Assembly (NCBI RefSeq): GCF_004770145.1
Contig: NZ_RQFW01000005.1
Location: 652,397-716,396 of the forward strand
From: Leptospira bourretii
GTDB taxonomy: Bacteria > Spirochaetota > Leptospiria > Leptospirales > Leptospiraceae
Direction: 5' to 3'
DNA length: 64,000 nt
Below the pieces are notes generated by a model. It made no database searches. It worked only from the letters and a program-made list of their open reading frames with translations, and was not told the DNA's origin. Below are positions 9,702-20,472 of the stretch, one piece after another (positions within the stretch are counted from its first letter, which is position 1; every line of letters begins with the position of its first letter). The position numbers and the translations under genes were made by a program.

Positions 9702-11606
9702 GTGAACAAAATTTATCTGGATAAAAATCTTGCTGCTTTACCATCCCAGTTAGCGGAACTCATTCAAAATTCAGATACAAAATCTGAGGTGAACAAATCT
9801 TTAGATTCCGAATCCAATTTCTCTTACCAACTAACGAATTCCAAAACGGGAGATCCCACTTTAGAATTAGACGGAGTTTGGATCCATAGCCGGTTTGATC
9901 CCAAAAAAGAAGCGGAACGATTTGCCACAGAACTTCCTCATGATGGAAGTGAACGCATTTATCTTTTGTTTGGTGCAGGCCTTGGATACATCCTTCCTTA
10001 CCTCTTAGAAAGAGAAAAAGTAACCATCATTTGGATGGAACCACATAAGTTTTTTATCAAAGAAGCATTTCAAATTTTTGATTTTTCCAAACCATTGTTA
10101 GAAGGAAAACTTATCCTCATCACAGGAGAAGGATTAGAAGACCAACTCTCCGAGGCTGTCAAAGGTAAGGGAACACATCCCATTAGTTTTGTTCCTCATC
10201 GTGGTTCTTGGCAATGGAGAGAATCCGATTATTTAAAACTTCGACATACCGCCGAACAGATGTTTCACAAAAAAGATGTGAACCTTGCCACCCTCACCCG
10301 ATTTGAAAAAATTTGGGCCAAAAATATTTGTTATAACCTTCCCGAATTGTCTAAGTTTCGTCCGGTATCCGATCTGTTTGGAATGGCAGAAGGAATCTCT
10401 ATTGTTGTCTGTGGTGCAGGTCCAAGCCTTTCCGAATCCATACCTGATTTAACAAAGTATAGAAACCAGTTTCTTCTTCTCGCAGTTGATACAGCTCTTC
10501 CCATCCTCACTTCTTTTGGTGTTGATCCTGATTTGATTTTTTCTGTCGACCCGCAGGCCTTAAATAGCCAATACCTGGAAGATTATGCAGGAGATGGAAT
10601 TCTTATTTTTGATCCCACATCTACTTATTTGAGTTTGCGATTAGACAAAGGACCAAACAAGGGTTTTGTGACTTCTTCTCCTTTTCCTTTGATTGGACTA
10701 CTGGAAAGATCGGGCGATGGTGAAATTGGATCTGTTCCCTTTGGTGGTTCTGTTTCCACCAATGCAGCAAGTCTAGCCACACTTATGGGAGCACGTTCTG
10801 TTTTTTTGGTGGGACAAGATTTGAGTTTTACCAAAGGTCTTGCTCATTCCAAAGGTGCAGTCCTCGAAGAACGATTGAACTATTTAGAATCCAGAAAGTT
10901 TCGTCGGGAAAAACATAACTACAAACAGCTGTTTGCTTTGCCTCAAAAAAAAGTAACAGGGAACTTGGGTGAGACGTATATCACCAATGAAAAGATGTTA
11001 ATCTTTAAAAAATGGTTCGAAGACCATGCCAAGGAGAATCCTTGGACCAATCTCACCAAGCTTGGTGCCAAACTAGAAGGAATCCCTCATTCCGAATTTT
11101 CTAAAGAATTTCCTGATGGTAAGGATGAGATAGAAAAACAAAAAATTTTGGTCGATGCGGTTCGTCAGAAAATCCAATCCAAACGAAAAGAAGAGTCTTC
11201 TTTTTTTCAAAAAAACCAATTGGTTTCAGAAATAAAGTCCACAACGGAAGCCTTATTAGAATTTGTCACGATTGTCAAAAAAGGACTTACGGTTTCACAA
11301 AGAATTTACAACCAAATCAAATTAAACCAAATTAATCCAAAAACTTTTACAGAAGACATCAAACAAATGGACCAAATCGATGAACAAGTATCTGGAAAAA
11401 AAGGTTTGAATGAAATTTTAAGTTTGGGAATCCAAAGAGTGATTTTAACCATCACCGAAGGTTATGACGACCAATTGACTTTGGAAGAAAAAGAAAATCC
11501 CAGGTTAGCTGTGGCAAAAAAATCTTTGTTATTGTATGAAGGATTATATACATCCGTTCAGTCCACCAAACGGATGCTCACAAAATCACTCTATCGAATG
11601 TTGTAA
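9702..11606 (+). CDS. DUF115 / motility-associated factor-like protein
   Basis: 634 residues. The core of the protein carries VVCGAGPSLSESIPDL and SVDPQALNSQYL, the signature of the DUF115 (6-hydroxymethylpterin-pyrophosphokinase MptE-like / Maf flagellin-modification) superfamily, which includes nucleotide-sugar-type transferases for flagellin glycosylation. A later GGSVSTNAASLA segment also fits. The GTG start at 9702 directly abuts the TAA of the PBP gene. Substrate is not known; flagellin or surface glycosylation is an inference from the family. Confidence 0.78.
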   Translation: MNKIYLDKNLAALPSQLAELIQNSDTKSEVNKSLDSESNFSYQLTNSKTGDPTLELDGVWIHSRFDPKKEAERFATELPHDGSERIYLLFGAGLGYILPYLLEREKVTIIWMEPHKFFIKEAFQIFDFSKPLLEGKLILITGEGLEDQLSEAVKGKGTHPISFVPHRGSWQWRESDYLKLRHTAEQMFHKKDVNLATLTRFEKIWAKNICYNLPELSKFRPVSDLFGMAEGISIVVCGAGPSLSESIPDLTKYRNQFLLLAVDTALPILTSFGVDPDLIFSVDPQALNSQYLEDYAGDGILIFDPTSTYLSLRLDKGPNKGFVTSSPFPLIGLLERSGDGEIGSVPFGGSVSTNAASLATLMGARSVFLVGQDLSFTKGLAHSKGAVLEERLNYLESRKFRREKHNYKQLFALPQKKVTGNLGETYITNEKMLIFKKWFEDHAKENPWTNLTKLGAKLEGIPHSEFSKEFPDGKDEIEKQKILVDAVRQKIQSKRKEESSFFQKNQLVSEIKSTTEALLEFVTIVKKGLTVSQRIYNQIKLNQINPKTFTEDIKQMDQIDEQVSGKKGLNEILSLGIQRVILTITEGYDDQLTLEEKENPRLAVAKKSLLLYEGLYTSVQSTKRMLTKSLYRML

Positions 11607-12668
11607 CTAGTTCGGTGATTCGGTTACCGATAGAACAGTAAAATCAACCCGTCTATTTTTGATTCGACCCGCTTCATTAGAATTGGTATCAATTTCTGCT
11701 GTTTCACCAAACCCGCGATAGTCGAGTTGGGTCGCACTGACTCCATTTTTGACTAGTTCATCAAAAATAAACTTAGCACGTTCATCAGATAGAATTTTGT
11801 TTTCATCCATCTCACCAATAAAACAAGTATGTCCTTTCACTCGAACACGAATCCCAGGATATGCCTTTAATGCTTCCGCAAGAGTTGCGATTTTATCACT
11901 CGCACTGTCTTCTGTTTGCATACTTTGTTTGATGAAACGAATTTGTAAGTCATTTATATATCGAATGGCAGAAGCTCTGGATTCAAACTTGTCCGAAACT
12001 TTTCCTTGGGATAACTCCACTCGTTCCAAAGAGCGAGTTCCCAAATCGGAGGAACCATTCAAACTTTGATCTGTGGTTGTGGTTTGCGATTTCGAACTAC
12101 GATTGCAACTACGGATTCCAAAAATAATCAGAACAATCAAAAACACAAGAACCAGTCCAAGTAAAATCAATCTTCCAATACGATTTTGTCTTGGTGTGAT
12201 TTGAAATTTATTCAAAGCAACTAGTTCATTGTATTCCGGCGTTGGTGCTACTTCATCATGAGAAGTTTCCCCAAATTCATAACTTTCATTATAAGGAGTG
12301 AATCCTTCATCGGAAGCCTTAACAGCACGAGCGGAACTTCGTTTTGTTGTGTTTTCTTTTTTCGCAGATGCTTTAGGCGAAGTTTTTTTCTTTGCCGCAG
12401 GAACGGAAATTTTCGCGGCCCATTTACGAATTTCGGAACGAAGGTATTCATCTGCTTCCGGTGAAAATTTAAAATTATCTCGAATGTACTTTACAGTTCG
12501 TTTTTCAACATCTGTATAATCACCACCATCTTTGATAGCATCAAATAAGGTCTTGGCGACGTTTTTACCAATAGGAGCTTTGCTACGTTTGGTGGCTTTT
12601 TCAGCAATTTCTAACAATTCATTATCATATTGTTTACCACTGATGGTACGGTAATAACTATCTGCCAC
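11607..12668 (-). CDS. OmpA/MotB-domain inner-membrane protein
   Basis: 353 residues. An N-terminal soluble region of about 90 residues is followed by a lysine/alanine/serine-rich linker, one transmembrane helix near residues 166-186 (LILLGLVLVFLIVLIIFG), and a C-terminal OmpA-like peptidoglycan-binding domain with VKGHTCFIGE, LSDERAKFI and NRRVDFTVL. The topology suggests a cytoplasmic N-terminus with the OmpA domain in the periplasm. Its stop codon directly adjoins the convergent DUF115 gene stop. It is the last gene of the minus-strand valS-to-here run. Confidence 0.82.
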   Translation of the reverse strand: MADSYYRTISGKQYDNELLEIAEKATKRSKAPIGKNVAKTLFDAIKDGGDYTDVEKRTVKYIRDNFKFSPEADEYLRSEIRKWAAKISVPAAKKKTSPKASAKKENTTKRSSARAVKASDEGFTPYNESYEFGETSHDEVAPTPEYNELVALNKFQITPRQNRIGRLILLGLVLVFLIVLIIFGIRSCNRSSKSQTTTTDQSLNGSSDLGTRSLERVELSQGKVSDKFESRASAIRYINDLQIRFIKQSMQTEDSASDKIATLAEALKAYPGIRVRVKGHTCFIGEMDENKILSDERAKFIFDELVKNGVSATQLDYRGFGETAEIDTNSNEAGRIKNRRVDFTVLSVTESPN

Positions 12669-12730
12669 GTGAAAGCTCCTTAGTAATCATATCGACAGGG
12701 TTGGCCAATCTATCCATTCTTTTCTGGACT

Positions 12731-14227
12731 TTAGGTGTTGAATCCGTCCAGAAATTGGTTATTTTTGATCTTATACTGCAAAGAACCTCGGCTAATTCCC
12801 AAAAGTTTGGCAGCTTCTTCCTGAGTGGAGACTCGTTGGAAGGCCTCTTTGATCCAAATTGCCTCCAACCTTTCAATGGCAATGTTGAGAGATAAATTTT
12901 CCGAAGGAGATAAAATTTCTGTTCCCAGACTAAAACTCTGGACCTTCGCTGGAGCCTCCGTTTCTCGTTTCCCATCCTGCAGAAATGAATGAGGTTCCAA
13001 AACCGATTCCGGTGGGACAAGAACCGCATATTGAATCACACTTTGTAATTGTCTTACATTCCCACTCCAAGGCATTCCCGTGAGTGCTTTGAGTGCATCA
13101 GTGGAGAAGGTTTTGTTCCGCCCATACTGTTTGTTGTATTGGTATAAAAAATGATGTGCCAGAAGCGGAACATCCCCTCTTCTTTCTCGTAATGGGGGCA
13201 CCCGCAATGGAACCTCCGCTAGGCGGTAATACAAATCCATCGAAAAAGTTTCTTTCTGGATATCTTCTAATAAATCCCTTTTACTACCTGTAAAAATTCG
13301 AATGTTTAAAACCTCATCCTTCTTTTTGGTCGAAGGATTTGGAATCGTTTTGTCTCTAATTGTATGAAAGAGTTTTGTTTGTAGATTGGTTGGTAAATCA
13401 CCAATGGATTCAATGTACAACGAACCCCCATTGGTTTGTTCTAATTTTCCTGGATTAAAAATTTTTCCACTTTGGGAACCAAATAACTCTGCTTCCAATA
13501 ATTCATAACTAAGTCCCGAACAATCTACAGTAAGGAAAGGACCATTTTTTCTTTGAGAAATATAATGTAAGGCTTTTGCGACAAGTTTTTTACCAGCCCC
13601 TTCCTCTCCAATGATCATCACAGAAGTATCAGAGGGACCCACTTGACGAATTCTATGTTTTAAAAATAAAATACTTGGATCATAGCCAAGAATTTCTTCG
13701 ACCGGGTCTTCTTCTCTTTTGGATTTTTCAAAGGCTTCTTTGGCTATTCGTTCTTCCAAAATAACAATTGTTAATTGAGAAGCAAATAGTGTGGCTTGGT
13801 TGATGATATCGGATGAGAAAAAATTTACCTTATCCGATTCTAAGTTTAAAACTCCAACTGTCGAATCTCTTGTTAACAGAGGGATGGCAAGTTCTGAACG
13901 AACCGTTTCAATGAGTTTTACATAGTCTTTATCTAAAGTTACATCGGGAACATAGATAATTTCTCTAGTGGATGCCGCACGACCCGTAACACCCAAATTA
14001 AAAGGAAGTTTGGCGGCAATTTTTTTCTCCCAATCCATACCTTTGGCGGCCACAATGGTGAGGACTTTTTCTTCCTGGTCCATAATGGAAATACTACCGG
14101 TAGAGGCTCCAAACAAAGTTAGAGTCATATCCAAAATGAAATTCAATCGATCCGTAATATTCGGAAGTTGTTGAATTTCTTTTTGGATTTTCCTTAGAGC
14201 ACCGGAAATATCCTGTTTTACAGACAT
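12731..14227 (-). CDS. GAF-AAA+-Fis regulator of NtrC type, degenerate in sigma-54 contact motifs
   Basis: 498 residues. An N-terminal GAF domain (about 20-165) precedes an NtrC-type AAA+ domain and a C-terminal Fis-type helix-turn-helix (EEAAKLLGISRGSLQYK). Walker A is at 207-214 (GEEGAGKK). The arginine-finger region is well kept (LYYRLAEVPLRVPPLRERRGD). The GAFTGA loop is absent: after ELFG (from residue 250) it reads SQSGKIFNPGK. Walker B reads YIESIG instead of FLDEIG, and the sensor-I asparagine position reads SKRDL. It may therefore not activate sigma-54 polymerase. Four bases separate it from prfB upstream. Confidence 0.85.
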   Translation of the reverse strand: MSVKQDISGALRKIQKEIQQLPNITDRLNFILDMTLTLFGASTGSISIMDQEEKVLTIVAAKGMDWEKKIAAKLPFNLGVTGRAASTREIIYVPDVTLDKDYVKLIETVRSELAIPLLTRDSTVGVLNLESDKVNFFSSDIINQATLFASQLTIVILEERIAKEAFEKSKREEDPVEEILGYDPSILFLKHRIRQVGPSDTSVMIIGEEGAGKKLVAKALHYISQRKNGPFLTVDCSGLSYELLEAELFGSQSGKIFNPGKLEQTNGGSLYIESIGDLPTNLQTKLFHTIRDKTIPNPSTKKKDEVLNIRIFTGSKRDLLEDIQKETFSMDLYYRLAEVPLRVPPLRERRGDVPLLAHHFLYQYNKQYGRNKTFSTDALKALTGMPWSGNVRQLQSVIQYAVLVPPESVLEPHSFLQDGKRETEAPAKVQSFSLGTEILSPSENLSLNIAIERLEAIWIKEAFQRVSTQEEAAKLLGISRGSLQYKIKNNQFLDGFNT

Positions 14228-14231
14228 TTGG

Positions 14232-15359
14232 TTATACTTTTGCGTTTGCCTTTTGGTTTGTCAGGTATTTTAAGTAAGCAATGATAAAATCTTCCAAGTC
14301 TCCGTCCATCACTGCATGAACGTTTCCTGTTTCGAAATCGGTTCTGTGGTCTTTTACCAAATTGTATGGATGGAACACATAACTTCGAATTTGTGATCCC
14401 CAAGAAATATCACGTTTTTCACCCGCTTTTTTAGCGTTTTCTTCTTCCGCTTTTTGTTTTTCCATTTCATACAAACGAGCACGAAGCATCTTCATCGCCG
14501 TATCTCGGTTTTTGATTTGGGACCTTTCCATTTGGCAAGAGACCACAACACCTGTAGGGATATGTGTGATACGTACCGCAGAATCTGTTGTGTTGACATG
14601 CTGTCCACCTGCACCGGAAGAACGATACACATCCACACGAAGGTCTTTTTCTTCAATGTTTACTTGGATGTCGTCATCCACTTCGGGTGTTACATAGACG
14701 GAAGCAAAGGAAGTATGCCTTCTTTTATTCGAATCAAATGGAGAGATCCGAACAAGTCTATGGACTCCTGATTCACATTTTAAATAACCAAAGGGATGAT
14801 CCCCTTGGATGTAAAGCGTTGCATTTTTGATTCCCGCAGTTTCCCCCGGTTGGTAATCCACAAGTTCGGCACGATACCCTTTTTGTTCACAAAACCTTGT
14901 GTACATTCGCAGTAACATATCTGCCCAATCCTGGGATTCTGTTCCACCAGCCCCTGGATGGATATTGATAAAAGCAGCTTTGCCATCATCTTTGCCGGCA
15001 AGAGCATCTAACATTTGCAAGTTTTCGAATGTTTCAAACATTCGATCAAAATCATCGTTTAATGATTTTAATCCCTCTTCACCCATTTCTTCGGATGTGA
15101 GTTCAATCAAATCAGGAAAATCAATGAGTTCCTTTTTTAAATCCAACCAGGGATCCAACTTTAATTGTAACTCGTTTCGTTTTTGAGTGACTGTTTTTGC
15201 TTGGTCAGGGGAATCCCATAACTTGGGATCATTTGCTTTTTCAATGAGTGAAGATAAACGGTCATAGTCTTCTTGGAAATTTTGGGCCGTCCAATAGGAT
15301 TGGAAAGTCTCAATCATTTCTGATGTTTGTTTTTTTAAGTCTTTTAGTGATCTATCCAT
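14232..15359 (-). CDS. prfB: Peptide chain release factor 2
   Basis: Terminates translation at UGA and UAA. 375 residues. The GGQ peptidyl-tRNA hydrolysis motif is at 251-253 ([14 protein letters not shown]). The stop-codon recognition tripeptide SPF is in [15 protein letters not shown], which marks RF2 rather than RF1. The reading frame is continuous from ATG to stop, with no in-frame TGA near codon 25, so the programmed +1 frameshift used by many bacteria for RF2 autoregulation is absent. Confidence 0.95.
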   Translation of the reverse strand: MDRSLKDLKKQTSEMIETFQSYWTAQNFQEDYDRLSSLIEKANDPKLWDSPDQAKTVTQKRNELQLKLDPWLDLKKELIDFPDLIELTSEEMGEEGLKSLNDDFDRMFETFENLQMLDALAGKDDGKAAFINIHPGAGGTESQDWADMLLRMYTRFCEQKGYRAELVDYQPGETAGIKNATLYIQGDHPFGYLKCESGVHRLVRISPFDSNKRRHTSFASVYVTPEVDDDIQVNIEEKDLRVDVYRSSGAGGQHVNTTDSAVRITHIPTGVVVSCQMERSQIKNRDTAMKMLRARLYEMEKQKAEEENAKKAGEKRDISWGSQIRSYVFHPYNLVKDHRTDFETGNVHAVMDGDLEDFIIAYLKYLTNQKANAKV

Positions 15360-15384
15360 AATGCGTAAATCCGAAGTGGAAGTT

Positions 15385-16224
15385 TTAAAACAAAGAATCT
15401 TTACGAAGTCGTTCTACTTCCCATTGGAAAATTGTTTCTCTGAGTTGCGGAGTGTTTCCTTCCACAGTTCCCACAAGAGAATAACTTGATTCTTTTCCGT
15501 ATGTATCAGGCAAACGTTTGAGTATGAATTTACCTGACTTAATGAGTTCAATGACATGGAGTAAAAAAGGATCTTTTTCTTTCCTACTCATCTCTTCCAT
15601 AGAATAATAAAAAGTAGAAAGACCTTTATAAAACCAATCGATGTATTCGTTTTTGCCGCGTGGCCAAATTTGTTCCAAACGAATTTCCGATTCTTGGACA
15701 AGCGACTTACCAAGGAAAGGTTTTTGCAAAACACGACACTGGGAATAAATTTCAAAGTTTAAATCCCGGTCTCCACCCTTTTCAAAATCCACACCGATCC
15801 AACGAATCCAAGATTTTTTTTCTTTGATGGATAAAGCAGGAATCAGTGCAAACAAATAACCTTGGTCTTTGAATATCCTTTCATGAGCCAGATGTTCTAA
15901 AATTTCCATTGGGATCATATAATGGCCTTTGGCCCATTCAATCACATAAGGGATGGATTCTAATTGAAGGTACTCAGGTGGAGTTTCCGAACGAATGATA
16001 TCACCAAATTGCGTGAGGATAAAAATAAACGATAACAACTCTTGACGACTAAGACCCGAAAGCACACTTACCGATCCACTTAAGTTTTGAAGGGCACGGC
16101 GAATCATCAAATGTTGTTGGAGTTGGGTTTGGTTTTCAGACAAAATGATCCCTAGATGTTTTTCAAAATTGCGAAGGCTAACACGTTCACAATTTTTAAA
16201 ATTTCCAGAGATACTAAATGGCAT
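15385..16224 (-). CDS. Hypothetical protein
   Basis: 279 residues from the ATG at 16224, which overlaps the purD stop by one base (TAATG); a longer frame reaching 16299 would run inside purD and is less likely. No recognised domain, signal peptide or membrane segment. The sequence is rich in aromatic and charged residues and predicted mostly helical. Its place between purD and prfB in a tight run suggests a housekeeping-linked gene, but no function can be given. Confidence 0.7.
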   Translation of the reverse strand: MPFSISGNFKNCERVSLRNFEKHLGIILSENQTQLQQHLMIRRALQNLSGSVSVLSGLSRQELLSFIFILTQFGDIIRSETPPEYLQLESIPYVIEWAKGHYMIPMEILEHLAHERIFKDQGYLFALIPALSIKEKKSWIRWIGVDFEKGGDRDLNFEIYSQCRVLQKPFLGKSLVQESEIRLEQIWPRGKNEYIDWFYKGLSTFYYSMEEMSRKEKDPFLLHVIELIKSGKFILKRLPDTYGKESSYSLVGTVEGNTPQLRETIFQWEVERLRKDSLF

Positions 16225-17501
16225 TAGAGAGCACGCCTTCCTATATCTTTTCGATAAAACGTATCTGGTGCTTTGATTTTCCCTAAAAACGCATAACAAT
16301 CATTAATGGCGTCTTTTAAAGAAGTACCGAATGATGTGATTCCGAGAATTCGTCCACCATTTGCCAAAATTTGGTTTTCTTGGCTTTTGGTTCCTGCATG
16401 GTAAACCACCACATTTCCCTCATTTGGTGGAATCTCCAAAGGCATTCCTTTTTGTGGGGCGTCCGGATATCCTTTCGCTGCAAGAACCACAATGGCAGAG
16501 GATCCCTCTTTTAGTTTTAGATTTCTCTCCGGGAGATTGCCCATCGCAGAGGCATAAAAAATAGGTAAAATATCTTCATCCAACAAACGTAATACACACT
16601 GTGTTTCTGGATCTCCAAAACGACAGTTAAATTCCACTACATTGGGATTTCCTTCTTTGGTAATCATAAGACCAACATAAAGAAGTCCTTTATAAGGATG
16701 GCCCGAATTGCGAAATTCAACTAACATTGGTTCAATGACGAGTTCCTTAACTTTAGATAGAACAACATCTGTCACAATCGGTGCTGGTGCATAAGCACCC
16801 ATCCCCCCTGTATTCGGTCCAATGTCTCCATCATACGCCCGTTTGTGGTCTTGGGCTGCAGGAAGGCACATATACCTTTCTCCGTCAGTGATGACAAAAA
16901 GTGATGCTTCTTCGCCTTCTAAAAAGGATTCCAAAACTACCTTGTTCCCACTTTCCCCAAACTTTGATTCTAAAAAGATTTCATCTAACGCCTGTTTCAC
17001 TTCTTTCATTTCGAAAGCAACAGTGACACCCTTTCCGGCAGCAAGACCATCTGCTTTTACCACAAGAGGTAAAATTTCTTTTTGGGCATAACTCCAAGCC
17101 GATTCGTGATCTGTAAATACAGCAAAGGAAGCTGTAGGAACTTTGGCCCGTTTCATCATTTCTTTGGCAAAGTGTTTACTTCCTTCCACTTGCGCACAAT
17201 AAGCAGAAGGCCCAAAACAAGGGATACCTATTTCAGCACACCAATCAGAGAGTCCGTTCACAAGAGGATCTTCTGGACCAACCACAACAAGATTTGTTCC
17301 TGAAGATTTTATATAATCAAAAAATTTGGATTTATCAGTGATGGATATGTCCTTTGGATCCAATAATAAATCTTTCGAAAAACCACCATTACCTGGGAAT
17401 ACCCGAAGAGATTCCAAAGATTTTGATTTAGAGATGACATCCGCTAACGCATGTTCTCTTCCGCCACTTCCAATGAGTAAAACTTTAAATTTATGTTCCA
17501 A
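16224..17501 (-). CDS. purD: Phosphoribosylamine-glycine ligase
   Basis: Second step of de novo purine synthesis: ATP-dependent ligation of glycine to phosphoribosylamine. 425 residues, normal for GARS. The N-terminal Rossmann-like part carries GSGGREHAL. The ATP-grasp core shows [14 protein letters not shown], the signature [14 protein letters not shown] and the metal-binding [12 protein letters not shown]. It overlaps the valS 3' end by 11 bases. Confidence 0.95.
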   Translation of the reverse strand: MEHKFKVLLIGSGGREHALADVISKSKSLESLRVFPGNGGFSKDLLLDPKDISITDKSKFFDYIKSSGTNLVVVGPEDPLVNGLSDWCAEIGIPCFGPSAYCAQVEGSKHFAKEMMKRAKVPTASFAVFTDHESAWSYAQKEILPLVVKADGLAAGKGVTVAFEMKEVKQALDEIFLESKFGESGNKVVLESFLEGEEASLFVITDGERYMCLPAAQDHKRAYDGDIGPNTGGMGAYAPAPIVTDVVLSKVKELVIEPMLVEFRNSGHPYKGLLYVGLMITKEGNPNVVEFNCRFGDPETQCVLRLLDEDILPIFYASAMGNLPERNLKLKEGSSAIVVLAAKGYPDAPQKGMPLEIPPNEGNVVVYHAGTKSQENQILANGGRILGITSFGTSLKDAINDCYAFLGKIKAPDTFYRKDIGRRAL

Positions 17502-20175
17502 TTTTTTCTAAAGCCCTTACCGTACTTTCTAGTTTCTCTTTCCAGGTATTATACTTTTCTCTTTCTTTTTCTACGACGTCCGGTTTTGCTTTTTCTAAGA
17601 ACGATGGATTGTTGATTTTGTTTTCCAACTTTTCCATTTCCAATTGGATTTGTTTTTTCTCTTTTTCCAATCGTTGTTTTTCTTTTTCAAAATCAAAAAT
17701 ACCTTCCAAAGGAAGAAAAATTTCTCCAATCGAAAAAGCACCTACGGAATCTGTATTTTTTGCTTCATAAGAATCTAAAAATTCCAAACTCTCTGCTTTA
17801 GAAAGTTGAAGGATGGATTTGATTTCTCTTTCCATCATTTCTTTTAATTCTTTATGATTACACTTGATGATGACCTTACATTTTTTCTCAGGTTTCACTC
17901 CGAGTTCTGCACGCATGTTTCGAATCTTTGTAATGATCTCACGCACCAGTTCCATACGAACCACAGCCGGTGCGGAATCAGAAACTCCATACGGTTTTGG
18001 AAATTCAGTTTTTGCAAGTTCGGTAGTCTCAAGTAAAGAATGGATTTCTTCGGTAATGAAAGGCATAAACGGATGTAAAAGTCCAAGTGATTTTTTCAAA
18101 ACACTCACAAGCACAAACCGCGCTTTTTCTTGTGATTCTGGAGTTACATTCCCATAAACACGAGCTTTGGTTAATTCCAAATACCAATCACAGAACGATC
18201 CCCAAACAAAATCATAAACAGCATTTGCCATTTCGAAAAAAAGATAACCGGAATAAGCTTTTTCATACTTACTAAGCATCCGATCAAATTCATTCAAAAT
18301 CCAAAGGTCAGTATCTTCTAAAGAATTAAGTTCTGGTTCTTTGGCCTCGAACTCTTCCGGTAGGTTCATAAAAATAAATCGGCTTGAGTTCCAAATTTTA
18401 TTACAGAAAGACCTATATCCGTCTAACCGCGATTCGTCGAAAAGAATATCCTTTCCTTCCGGTAAAACGGCTGCGAGAAAAAATCGAAACGAATCGGTTC
18501 CGTATTTACTCATCATGTCCAAAGGATCCACTACGTTTCCAAGGGACTTACTAAACTTCTTACCATCTTTATCACGAACAAGGCCATGGATGAGAACCTT
18601 ATGAAAAGGAACATCCCCCATAAATTTAAGACCATTCATAATCATCCGAGCTACCCAGAAGAAGATGATATCAAATCCAGTCACGAGAACGGAGGTAGGA
18701 TAGTATTGTTTGAGTTCGTTTGAATTTTCAGGCCAACCAAATACAGTAAAAGGCCAAAGTCCGGATGAGAACCAAGTGTCCAAAACGTCTTCGTCTTGTT
18801 TGATGGTCTCTTTTGTAACACTCACACCTTTTTTAGAAAATAGAGATACTGCTTCTTCGATGGATTCAGCTACCACCATCTCACCGTTTGGTGCATAATA
18901 AGCTGGAATACGATGGCCCCACCAAAGTTGGCGAGAAATACACCAATCACGGATATTTTCCATCCACTCAAAGTATGTTTTTTCCCACATCTTTGGTTGG
19001 AATTGAACCTTTCCAGATTTCACAACTTCAATGGCAGGTTTTGCAAGAGATTCAATTTTTACAAACCACTGAGTCGATAACAACGGTTCGATGACCGCTC
19101 CCCCTCTTTGGTTGTGTCCTACGCTGTGGATATGCGTTTCTATTTTTTCAATATAACCATTGGTTTCGAGTTCTTCCACAACTCGTTTACGAGCTTCAAA
19201 CCGGTCGAGTCCATTGTACTTACCAGCATGTTCGTTTAGAGTCCCATCCAAGTTCATAATATTGAGTGGAGTGAGTTTCAAACGAAGTCCCGCTTCATAG
19301 TCATTGATGTCATGGGCCGGAGTGATTTTCACAAGCCCCGATCCAAATTCTTTATCTACGAAGGAATCAAACAAAACTGGAATTTCTTTACCGGCTATTG
19401 GTAAAAAGACAAACTTATCTTTTAAATCCGTATAACGAACGTCATCTGGGTGAGCACAAACAGCCACGTCACCAAACATGGTTTCGGGCCTTGTGGTTGC
19501 GACAACGATGTATTCACCTTTGGTAAGAGTTTTTGGATCTTTGGATTTAAACTCTGCTTTAGGATATTTGATATGATAAAGTTTGCCTTGTTTTTCTTTG
19601 TACTCGACTTCAATGTCAGAGATCGCGGTTTTAGTCACCGGGCACCAGTTGATGATTCGTTCACCACGGTAAATGAGACCCTCATCATACAAACTACGAA
19701 ACACTTTAATAACTGCTTTGGAAAGACCTTCATCAAACGTAAATCGTTCGCGCGACCAGTCTACCGATTCACCGAGTAACCGCTGTTGTTTGGCGATCAT
19801 TCCACCAGAATGAGCTTTCCATTCCCATACTTTTTCGATAAATCCTTCGCGAGTAAAATCAGTTCTAGACTTTCCTTCTTTTCCTAACTCACGTTCCACG
19901 ACTACTTGTGTGGCAATCCCAGCATGGTCCATTCCAGGAACCCAAACTACATTTTTACCTTTTTTACGTTCGATACGAATGATGATGTCTTGGATGGTAT
20001 GATTGAGTGCATGACCAATGTGTAAATTCCCTGTAACGTTTGGTGGAGGGATGACGATCGAAAATGTTTCTTTGCGAGAAGAGTCAGGCGCGAAGGTTTT
20101 TTTTTCTTCCCAGGTTTTTATCCATTTGGGCTCTACAGATTCGGGATCGTAACGGTCAGGTAGCTGTGATTTCAT
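17491..20175 (-). CDS. valS: Valyl-tRNA synthetase
   Basis: Class Ia synthetase charging tRNA-Val. 894 residues. HIGH motif exact at 52-55 ([10 protein letters not shown]). The editing domain contains [10 protein letters not shown]. The KMSKS-type loop is KFSKS at 540-544. The C-terminus is a long charged coiled coil ([16 protein letters not shown]…), as in bacterial ValRS. It heads the minus-strand run through purD, the hypothetical gene, prfB, the NtrC-type regulator and the OmpA-like gene. Confidence 0.97.
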   Translation of the reverse strand: MKSQLPDRYDPESVEPKWIKTWEEKKTFAPDSSRKETFSIVIPPPNVTGNLHIGHALNHTIQDIIIRIERKKGKNVVWVPGMDHAGIATQVVVERELGKEGKSRTDFTREGFIEKVWEWKAHSGGMIAKQQRLLGESVDWSRERFTFDEGLSKAVIKVFRSLYDEGLIYRGERIINWCPVTKTAISDIEVEYKEKQGKLYHIKYPKAEFKSKDPKTLTKGEYIVVATTRPETMFGDVAVCAHPDDVRYTDLKDKFVFLPIAGKEIPVLFDSFVDKEFGSGLVKITPAHDINDYEAGLRLKLTPLNIMNLDGTLNEHAGKYNGLDRFEARKRVVEELETNGYIEKIETHIHSVGHNQRGGAVIEPLLSTQWFVKIESLAKPAIEVVKSGKVQFQPKMWEKTYFEWMENIRDWCISRQLWWGHRIPAYYAPNGEMVVAESIEEAVSLFSKKGVSVTKETIKQDEDVLDTWFSSGLWPFTVFGWPENSNELKQYYPTSVLVTGFDIIFFWVARMIMNGLKFMGDVPFHKVLIHGLVRDKDGKKFSKSLGNVVDPLDMMSKYGTDSFRFFLAAVLPEGKDILFDESRLDGYRSFCNKIWNSSRFIFMNLPEEFEAKEPELNSLEDTDLWILNEFDRMLSKYEKAYSGYLFFEMANAVYDFVWGSFCDWYLELTKARVYGNVTPESQEKARFVLVSVLKKSLGLLHPFMPFITEEIHSLLETTELAKTEFPKPYGVSDSAPAVVRMELVREIITKIRNMRAELGVKPEKKCKVIIKCNHKELKEMMEREIKSILQLSKAESLEFLDSYEAKNTDSVGAFSIGEIFLPLEGIFDFEKEKQRLEKEKKQIQLEMEKLENKINNPSFLEKAKPDVVEKEREKYNTWKEKLESTVRALEKIGT

Positions 20176-20232
20176 AGGGTCTTTGGATTTCTTGCACTTT
20201 ACTATGTTTCGTAAAGAGTTTAGGGGTCAAGG

Positions 20233-20295
20233 ATGAAACAGCAACCAAGGTTCGCATTGACAGAAAGGCGAGGCAAAAGAATCTGGTTGGCATGA
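20233..20295 (+). CDS. Possible 20-codon leader peptide
   Basis: ATG at 20233 opens a 20-residue basic peptide (KQQPRFALTERRGKR…) whose TGA overlaps the next ATG in ATGA (20292-20295). The overlap suggests translational coupling, but such a short frame may be chance. The frame of the next gene is itself open upstream through this segment and looks protein-like, so the peptide may be an artefact of an unresolved start. Confidence 0.25.
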   Translation: MKQQPRFALTERRGKRIWLA

Positions 20296-20441
20296 ACGCA
20301 AAAACAGCAAAAATCCTCGGCAAATATGCAACCTTCAAAGGTGTTTCAGAAAAACAATTGAAACGCGATTGGTTGTCTCTTTCCCATATCGATAAAGATA
20401 AAAAAAGACAAGAAATCCTTAAAGAAATCGCAAAGAAATAA
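20292..20441 (+). CDS. Small basic hypothetical protein
   Basis: 49 residues, lysine-rich and predicted helical (AKILGKYATFKGVSEKQ…). The frame is open further upstream to 20176 with convincing composition (KDETATKVRIDRKARQKNL) but with no ATG, GTG or TTG, so the start may be non-standard or the ATG at 20292 may be correct. Divergent from valS. It is followed six bases later by a strong intrinsic terminator. Confidence 0.55.
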   Translation: MNAKTAKILGKYATFKGVSEKQLKRDWLSLSHIDKDKKRQEILKEIAKK

Positions 20442-20446
20442 GATAT

Positions 20447-20472
20447 GCGGAAGTTTCCTTCCGCTTTTTTTT
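20447..20472 (+). terminator. Rho-independent terminator abutting the next start codon
   Basis: A perfect 7-bp stem GCGGAAG / CTTCCGC with loop TTTC is followed directly by eight T residues (20465-20472). The ATG of the thioredoxin-like gene begins at the next base, 20473. Textbook intrinsic terminator for the small gene upstream. Confidence 0.85.
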
